DNA from: Holtiella sp036655075
GTDB lineage: Bacteria; Bacillota; Clostridia; Lachnospirales; Cellulosilyticaceae
Length of the DNA stretch: 10,234 bases
NCBI RefSeq assembly: GCF_036655075.1
Contig: NZ_JAVVQU010000065.1
Location: 1-10,234 of the forward strand
Reading direction: 5' to 3'
Position 1 is the stretch's first letter. The number at the start of each line of letters is the position of its first letter. The position numbers and the translations under genes are program-made. A model generated the notes under the pieces. That model saw only the letters and a program-made list of their open reading frames with translations, was not told the DNA's origin and ran no database searches. Positions 6,858 through 10,234 of this stretch are shown here, in pieces.

Positions 6858-7085
6858 ATGGCTATTTTAACAGGGATATTTGACTGGTTTAGAGTTAAAG
6901 GCTTTGAAAAACCTATATTTACAATTTCTATAACGGCAGATGATGGTGGTTCAGGAATATATTATGGACTTGGATACTCCATTAACATCAAAGGTAATTT
7001 TATGCCTGAAGATGAACTGCCGGGAGTTACATATTATGAGTACTATATATTTGGGATACTGGTGGATAAGGGACTTAGAGACTAA
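6858..7085 (+). CDS. Hypothetical 75-residue protein
   Basis: I do not recognise a characterised family. The 75-residue product has no signal peptide or membrane helix. It has a short amphipathic start (FDWFRVKGFEKP), a beta-strand-like stretch (PIFTISITADD), and a Gly/Tyr/Pro-rich middle (YYGLGYSINIKGNFMPEDE) ending YIFGILVDKGLRD. The ribosome site is GAGGTG (6846-6851) with a 6-nt spacer before ATG 6858. It lies between the lysC terminator and a DUF4825-like lipoprotein gene 60 nt downstream, probably in the same transcript. The 'YGLGYSI' pattern is reminiscent of C-terminal segments of small Firmicutes lipoproteins of unknown function. It may therefore be a domain that has lost its N-terminal anchor, or a stand-alone cytoplasmic protein. 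The reading frame is intact. Confidence 0.6.
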   Translation: MAILTGIFDWFRVKGFEKPIFTISITADDGGSGIYYGLGYSINIKGNFMPEDELPGVTYYEYYIFGILVDKGLRD

Positions 7086-7145
7086 CTATTATGAGCATAG
7101 TTTTCAGAGAAATAAACAGATATTATAGGGGAAGTGAATTGTTTT

Positions 7146-7646
7146 ATGAAGAGGTTGATAATTGTTGCAATAATGGTTATGTTGTTTTGTGTTTCGTGCC
7201 AGCCAAAAAATGATGATTCTTCACAGGTAAAAGTCTCATCTTATGCCCAACAACTTTTTTTAGATAAAAATCCTTATATTGGGGATGCTTCTGCAAATGG
7301 TAAAGTACTTAATTTATTGAATATGGCTGAGGAATTAGGAAGTTATTCTGTAGAACTTAAAACAGATGAAATACCTTATTGGATTAAGCTAAATTTTGAA
7401 GAATATGTTAGTGATAGAGAGGCTTTTGACTTGAAACTATTAGATAAAGCTTTTTTGATTTTGGCTTTGATTGAGAATGCTAATGAAGTTCAGTGTTCTT
7501 ATCCTTATATAGAAGATGGAGAAGAGATACTTATTACGCTGTATGTTACTCAAAAACAAGCAACAGATGCTTTAGGAAAAGATATTAAAGCATTTGCAAA
7601 ATCAGAGGCAGGAATCCAAACGCTTCTGAATCAACTCACCCCATAG
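7146..7646 (+). CDS. Putative lipoprotein, DUF4825-like
   Basis: A 166-residue protein with a lipoprotein-type N-terminus: basic MKR, a hydrophobic stretch LIIVAIMVMLFCV, then Cys at residue 19 (VSC-QPKNDD). The lipobox is imperfect because -3 is Cys rather than Leu (C-V-S-C). The mature part is acidic; its pattern NPYIGDASANGKVLNLL, followed by a central 'LKTDEIPYWIKLNFE' and a C-terminal helical region, recalls the DUF4825 family of secreted or membrane-bound Firmicutes proteins of unknown function. I prefer ATG 7146, 11 nt after GGGGAAG (7128-7134). The in-frame GTG 7134 overlaps that ribosome site and would add four residues before the signal peptide. It probably faces the outside of the membrane. 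No catalytic motif is visible. Confidence 0.7.
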   Translation: MKRLIIVAIMVMLFCVSCQPKNDDSSQVKVSSYAQQLFLDKNPYIGDASANGKVLNLLNMAEELGSYSVELKTDEIPYWIKLNFEEYVSDREAFDLKLLDKAFLILALIENANEVQCSYPYIEDGEEILITLYVTQKQATDALGKDIKAFAKSEAGIQTLLNQLTP

Positions 7647-7672
7647 TTCGTTCACATGGTGAATAGAATAGG

Positions 7673-7702
7673 ATGACACAAGGACATAGTTTGATTTATA
7701 AT
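7673..7702 (+). promoter_or_regulatory. Promoter of tmk
   Basis: ATGACA (7673-7678) and a perfect TATAAT (7697-7702) are 18 nt apart. Transcription would start near 7709, about 36 nt before the tmk ATG. No intrinsic terminator separates it from the lipoprotein gene, so some read-through is likely. Confidence 0.55.
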
Positions 7703-7744
7703 AGCTTATACTAAGTAGATAACTAGCTTGAGGAGGACTTAACT

Positions 7745-8368
7745 ATGGCAAAAGGTGTATTTATAGCATTAGAAGGTGGAGAAGCTACAGGAAAAACAAC
7801 AACAGCGCAGGCTGTAAAGGAAAAGATGGAGGCTCTTGGGTATGAGGTAGTTGTAACGAGAGAGCCAGGTGGTATTCCTTCAGCAGAAGCTATTCGCAAT
7901 AACATTATGGATTTTCATGTGGACCCTAAGACAGAACTTTTACTTTATGTAGCAGCAAGACGTGAGCATCTTGTGAGCAAGGTGATTCCTACATTAGAAG
8001 CTGGGAAAATTGTGATTACAGACCGTTTCCATATTAGTTCATTAGTCTATCAAGGATGTGCTAGAGCACTTGGCATGGAAGATGTGCGCATGCTTAATGA
8101 CTTTGCTTGTGAAGGTCATTATCCAGACCTCAATATCATTATTGATATACCAGTAGAAGTAAGTATGGAAAGAAAAAAGGGTGTAGAAGACATCAACCGT
8201 TTAGACTTAGAAGGCTATGCTTTCCACAAGAAAGTAGAAGAAGCTTACAAAATGATAAGTGCACAAGGGGAGGATCCAACTGTAGTTGTGGATGGAACCA
8301 AACCTATGGATGCAATGATAGAAGAGATTTACGAGATTATTAGAGACAAAGTAGAAGCAATGCAATAA
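7745..8368 (+). CDS. tmk: Thymidylate (dTMP) kinase
   Basis: It phosphorylates dTMP to dTDP with ATP for DNA synthesis, in the cytoplasm. The 207-residue length is normal for the family. Motifs visible: the P-loop GGEATGKTT at 11-19, the nucleotide-binding TREPGG at 38-43, the DRF motif at 93-95 (family DRY/DRF/DRH), and YQG shortly after. The P-loop is slightly unusual, with A-T in place of the common G-S or G-T. The start ATG 7745 follows AGGAGG (7731-7736) by 8 nt. Unlike many Firmicutes, where tmk is linked to holB and DNA repair genes, here its neighbours are an unknown lipoprotein and thrB. It probably shares a transcript with thrB, 78 nt downstream, although that gap also holds a possible promoter. 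Confidence 0.93.
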   Translation: MAKGVFIALEGGEATGKTTTAQAVKEKMEALGYEVVVTREPGGIPSAEAIRNNIMDFHVDPKTELLLYVAARREHLVSKVIPTLEAGKIVITDRFHISSLVYQGCARALGMEDVRMLNDFACEGHYPDLNIIIDIPVEVSMERKKGVEDINRLDLEGYAFHKKVEEAYKMISAQGEDPTVVVDGTKPMDAMIEEIYEIIRDKVEAMQ

Positions 8369-8374
8369 TAAAAT

Positions 8375-8403
8375 TTGACGCTTACCTTTCCTAAAACTAT
8401 GAG
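8375..8403 (+). promoter_or_regulatory. Possible promoter of thrB
   Basis: TTGACG (8375-8380) matches the -35 consensus at five of six positions, and TATGAG (8398-8403) lies 17 nt downstream as a weak -10. The left arm of the inverted repeat at 8378-8424 overlaps the -35. The thrB transcript may also come from tmk read-through. Confidence 0.4.
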
Positions 8404-8424
8404 ACTTGATATGCAAGTAAGCGT
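8378..8424 (+). other. Inverted repeat ACGCTTAC/GTAAGCGT upstream of thrB
   Basis: ACGCTTAC (8378-8385) and GTAAGCGT (8417-8424) are perfect 8-bp inverted arms 31 nt apart. They bracket the possible thrB -10 region and end 7 nt before the ribosome site AAAGGAG (8431-8437). The arms contain the same CTTAC/GTAAG core seen in the dyads at 2280 and 4149. A looped repressor site or an RNA stem are both possible. Confidence 0.4.
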
Positions 8425-8446
8425 AGAGAAAAAGGAGATTATAGCG

Positions 8447-9355
8447 ATGATTAAAGTAAAAGCACCTGCAACAACAGCTAATATGGGACCTGGGTTTGAC
8501 AGTATAGGGATGGCATTACAAATGTATAACATTGCATATGCGGAAGAAATTCCAGAAGGACTTGAGATTATCATTCAAGAAGGTAGTGTGGATATACCGA
8601 CAGATGAGACCAATCTTATTTATAAGAGTATTTGCCATTTTTATAAGGAGATTGGCAAGCCTGTTCCTGGGATACGCATTATTCAGCAAGATCATATTCC
8701 ACATACAAGGGGGCTTGGAAGTAGCGCAGCTTGTATTGTGGCAGGGCTACATATTGCCAATGCTATGAGTCATAGTTTCTTTTCCAAGGAAGAGCTTGTA
8801 CAGATGGCAGCACAACTAGAAGGACACCCAGACAATACTACACCTGCGCTTTTAGGTGGAATGACAATAGGTGCTATGAACGAGGAAGATATGAAGTATG
8901 TAAAGGTGAAGGTAGCAGAGAATTTACACTTTGCAGTGATGATTCCGAACTTTACTTTATCTACAGAAAAGGCAAGACAGGCACTTCCTGCGCAAATTCC
9001 ACTTAAAGATGGCGTGTTCAATGCATCCCGAGCAGCACTACTAGCAGCATCTATGATTACAGGGGATGTGGAGAACTTAAGTATGGCAATGGAAGACCGT
9101 TTCCATGAGCCTTATCGTGAAAGCTTGATTCCAAACATGGGAAGAATTTTAGAACATGCTAGGGCGTGTGGGGCAAAGGGAACTTTCTTAAGTGGTGCAG
9201 GTCCTACCCTTATTGCTGTTGTAAGAAATGTTGTATCTTTTAGAAGAGAGATGGTAGACTTTCTAACAGGGGTAGAACATGACTGGCAAGTTCAGATGCT
9301 TCAAGCAGACCTTGGTGGCGCAAAAGTATGGATTGATGAAGAGTTAAGATATTAG
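8447..9355 (+). CDS. thrB: Homoserine kinase (GHMP family)
   Basis: It phosphorylates homoserine with ATP to O-phosphohomoserine, the precursor taken up by threonine synthase. The protein has 302 residues, normal for ThrB. The N-terminal substrate motif APATTANMGPGFDSIGMAL is at 6-24, the GHMP phosphate loop GLGSSAA at 89-95 (after HTR), and the third GHMP motif SGAGPT near 249-254. The start is ATG 8447, 9 nt after AAAGGAG (8431-8437). A longer frame opens from TTG 8375 but would begin inside a promoter-like -35 box and lacks a ribosome site. It lies about 1.7 kb from the lysC end of the cluster, separated by tmk and two small genes. It is followed immediately by a very strong terminator. 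Confidence 0.95.
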   Translation: MIKVKAPATTANMGPGFDSIGMALQMYNIAYAEEIPEGLEIIIQEGSVDIPTDETNLIYKSICHFYKEIGKPVPGIRIIQQDHIPHTRGLGSSAACIVAGLHIANAMSHSFFSKEELVQMAAQLEGHPDNTTPALLGGMTIGAMNEEDMKYVKVKVAENLHFAVMIPNFTLSTEKARQALPAQIPLKDGVFNASRAALLAASMITGDVENLSMAMEDRFHEPYRESLIPNMGRILEHARACGAKGTFLSGAGPTLIAVVRNVVSFRREMVDFLTGVEHDWQVQMLQADLGGAKVWIDEELRY

Positions 9356-9362
9356 ATATAAT

Positions 9363-9416
9363 AAAAAAGGTGATACCACAAAACGAAGTAACTAGTTTTG
9401 TGGTATCACCTTTTTT
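9363..9416. terminator. Perfect-stem bidirectional intrinsic terminator
   Basis: A perfect 22-bp stem (arms 9363-9384 and 9395-9416) has a 10-nt loop, GAAGTAACTA. Each arm ends in six A or six T, so either strand gives a GC-containing stem followed by a U-run. It begins 8 nt after the thrB stop codon. On the minus strand it could also stop transcripts of the peptide gene whose coding region ends at 9612. Confidence 0.93.
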
Positions 9417-9611
9417 GTGGATTTTTAGACTTACATTTATTCAGAAGATATTACTAGCTATTTTCTTGTTAAAGTGGTGTTCAAATAATACAGGATATAG
9501 GGATTTAATTTGCTAGCTTAACTTATTCACTATACTTTTCTTAGAAAACACTAAGTAAATTCAATGGTATAAGTTCCATTTTGAACTTAAACCCCTATAG
9601 CTAATATTCCT
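9417..9611. other. Gene-free spacer between terminator and peptide gene
   Basis: I find no supported gene in this 195-nt AT-rich stretch on either strand. It holds small dyads: CTTAG/CTAAG (9540-9544 and 9551-9555) and TAAGTTC/GAACTTA (9570-9576 and 9583-9589, loop CATTTT). None has a T-run on the minus strand. As the 3' region of the peptide transcript these could fold, but the nearest real terminator is at 9363-9416. Confidence 0.5.
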
Positions 9612-9758
9612 TTAAGGATTAGGAGTAGGGTTATGCTTATCATCGCTACCACCATCACAAAATACACAGTTGAGATCAAAGCAAGTATCGCCTGCGTCAC
9701 ACCACAAACATGGTGGCCAACCTTTCACAGCAGCAGGTTGATTAATTTGTTCAAACAT
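9612..9758 (-). CDS. 48-residue Cys-rich peptide, putative RiPP precursor
   Basis: A small acidic peptide with five Cys at 17, 20, 26, 31 and 34. A short N-terminal part (MFEQINQPAAVKGWPP) leads into the Cys-rich core, and the tail is hydrophilic (GGSDDKHNPTPNP). CLWCDAG and CVFCDGG are two copies of a C-hydrophobic-aromatic-C-D-[A/G]-G motif. C17-D21, C20-D24 and C31-D35 all have Cys-x3-Asp spacing, the spacing thioether-linked in the ranthipeptide freyrasin. The start is fixed by a near-perfect ribosome site on the minus strand, GGAGGTGAT, 4 nt before ATG; a longer frame upstream has no such site. It diverges from a gene that looks like a peptide-maturase start, which supports a ribosomally made, modified peptide. 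The Cys-rich peptides of clostridial radical-SAM systems (Clo7bot or CLI_3235 types) are candidates for its family. The main alternative is a small metal-binding protein using the CxxC pairs. Confidence 0.75.
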   Translation of the reverse strand: MFEQINQPAAVKGWPPCLWCDAGDTCFDLNCVFCDGGSDDKHNPTPNP

Positions 9759-9766
9759 AAGTATCA

Positions 9767-9775
9767 CCTCCAATA
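9767..9775 (-). promoter_or_regulatory. Start-deciding ribosome site of the peptide gene
   Basis: On the minus strand the bases before ATG 9758 read TTGGAGGTGATACTT. GGAGGTGAT is complementary to nearly the whole anti-Shine-Dalgarno end of 16S rRNA, stronger than any other site in the window. It suggests high-level translation of the peptide and rules out the longer upstream frame. Confidence 0.8.
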
Positions 9776-9801
9776 TGTAATATTGATATATAAAAAATAT
9801 A

Positions 9802-9817
9802 GAGTGAATGTTCACTC
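9802..9817. promoter_or_regulatory. Palindromic operator-like site between divergent genes
   Basis: GAGTGAA (9802-9808) and TTCACTC (9811-9817) are perfect inverted arms separated by TG. The site is the only GC-richer island in an otherwise roughly 13% GC spacer and lies 44 nt upstream of the peptide ATG, where its promoter should be; the likely minus-strand TATATT begins right at its edge. The form (7-bp arms, short spacer, GAAnnTTC centre) is typical of dimeric repressors such as TetR-family proteins. No regulator gene is in the window. Confidence 0.5.
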
Positions 9818-9930
9818 ATAAATAATATAACATAAGTAAATTATAAAAAAAAGAAAATTTTAAATAAATAACACGAAAGAAATAAATTATGATAAAATAA
9901 ATTACAAATACTAAAATCAAGGAGGATTTT

Positions 9931-10234
9931 ATGAATAGTAAGTATTTAGGTACAAAATTTAAAGCCTATAAGTTGTTTGATTTTAAAAATGAATTTTGTT
10001 TGTATTTTTATGAAGAAGGAAAATTATTTAGGATTGATGAAAGAATTGTTAAAATGTTAAAAATGGAGGGAAGAAAAAAAGAAGAGATATATTCTCAAAT
10101 AAAAGAATTCTTTACTTTTGAAGAATTTGAAAATATACTAAATCACTTACAATTAGAAGAAGATATACCATATACAATAGAAGATCCATATCAAGATTTG
10201 AAACAATATGAAGTTAATTTAGGATCAATTACCC
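9931..10234 (+). CDS. N-terminus of a probable radical-SAM peptide maturase, 3'-truncated
   Basis: An open frame starting at ATG 9931, with AAGGAGG (9919-9925) 5 nt before it, runs off the window after 101 residues. The visible part is Lys/Glu- and aromatic-rich: strand-like FCLYFYEEGKLFRID (about 22-36), a helix (RIVKMLKMEGRKKEEIYSQI) and a second helical segment around FEEFENILNHL. This strand-strand-helix-helix order resembles the PqqD-like peptide-recognition region at the front of many SPASM maturases. The last residues (YEVNLGSIT) could be the first core strand of a radical-SAM barrel. The CxxxCxxC cluster motif would lie beyond the edge, so the call rests on pattern plus the divergent Cys-rich peptide gene. 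Base composition is about 22% GC over 9961-10200, far below the rest of the window. Confidence 0.55.
   Translation, partial: MNSKYLGTKFKAYKLFDFKNEFCLYFYEEGKLFRIDERIVKMLKMEGRKKEEIYSQIKEFFTFEEFENILNHLQLEEDIPYTIEDPYQDLKQYEVNLGSIT

Noticed and set aside
7651..7663. TTCAC-ATG-GTGAA palindrome after the lipoprotein gene
   Set aside because: The arms are only 5 bp, there is no T-run, it is not placed on a promoter box, and it differs from the 9802 palindrome. Too short to support.
8375..8446. N-terminal extension of ThrB from TTG 8375
   Set aside because: Those codons cover a promoter-like and inverted-repeat region, have no ribosome site, and precede the conserved ThrB N-terminus that begins at ATG 8447.
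9570..9589. TAAGTTC/GAACTTA hairpin as a terminator of the peptide gene
   Set aside because: On the minus strand it is followed by TACCATT rather than a T-run, and the stem is only 7 bp and AT-rich.
9759..9815. Longer version of the minus-strand peptide with 19 extra N-terminal residues
   Set aside because: The extension (rich in I, F and Y) is read from the AT-rich leader and has no ribosome site, whereas ATG 9758 follows GGAGGTGAT. It would also start inside the palindrome region.
9633..9821. Plus-strand 62-codon frame over the peptide gene
   Set aside because: It is antisense to a gene with a strong ribosome site, has none of its own, and its product shows no recognisable features.
1..10234. 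CRISPR array, tRNA or rRNA genes, transposase or IS ends
   Set aside because: I saw no regularly spaced direct repeats, no cloverleaf-like or rRNA-like sequence, and no transposase reading frame in the window.

Overview
The window looks like chromosome from a low-GC, Gram-positive anaerobe of the Clostridia (Lachnospiraceae/Cellulosilyticum-like; inferred from gene content, codon style and strong AAGGAGG ribosome sites, not from a database match). Most of it is housekeeping DNA of roughly 35-45% GC. The last ~0.8 kb changes character: very AT-rich spacers and a small peptide gene divergent from a gene that runs off the window.

Layout, left to right. (1) 3' part of an MFS permease (2-961). 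(2) prfB for release factor 2 (1074-2184), expressed through an intact +1 programmed frameshift at CTT-TGA-C, followed by a good intrinsic terminator. (3) An aspartate-family amino-acid cluster: an HTH-ACT regulator-like protein (2418-2861), homoserine dehydrogenase (2876-4093), an ApgM-family enzyme of the alkaline phosphatase superfamily (4201-5418), and aspartate kinase (5560-6768) with its own promoter, an operator-like dyad over the transcription start, and a convincing internal start for a separate regulatory beta subunit. It ends at an intrinsic terminator. (4) Two small poorly characterised genes: a 75-aa orphan (6858-7085) and a DUF4825-like putative lipoprotein (7146-7646). (5) tmk for thymidylate kinase (7745-8368) and thrB for homoserine kinase (8447-9355), closed by a perfect 22-bp-stem terminator that can work in both directions. 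(6) An accessory-looking module: a 48-aa, five-cysteine peptide on the minus strand (9612-9758) with a near-perfect Shine-Dalgarno, a palindromic operator-like site at 9802-9817, and a divergent AT-rich gene (9931 to the end) whose visible 101 residues resemble the N-terminal peptide-recognition region of a radical-SAM/SPASM peptide maturase.

How the genes work together. LysC makes aspartyl phosphate, Hom makes homoserine and ThrB phosphorylates it towards threonine; asd and thrC are not in the window. The ApgM-like protein sits between hom and lysC, where it may be a second homoserine-phosphorylating enzyme rather than a glycolytic mutase. The most interesting part is the right edge: the peptide carries three Cys-x3-Asp spacings and a repeated C-hydrophobic-aromatic-C-D-[A/G]-G motif. 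This makes a thioether-bridged (ranthipeptide-like) RiPP product a testable idea, but the diagnostic radical-SAM CxxxCxxC motif would lie just beyond the window.
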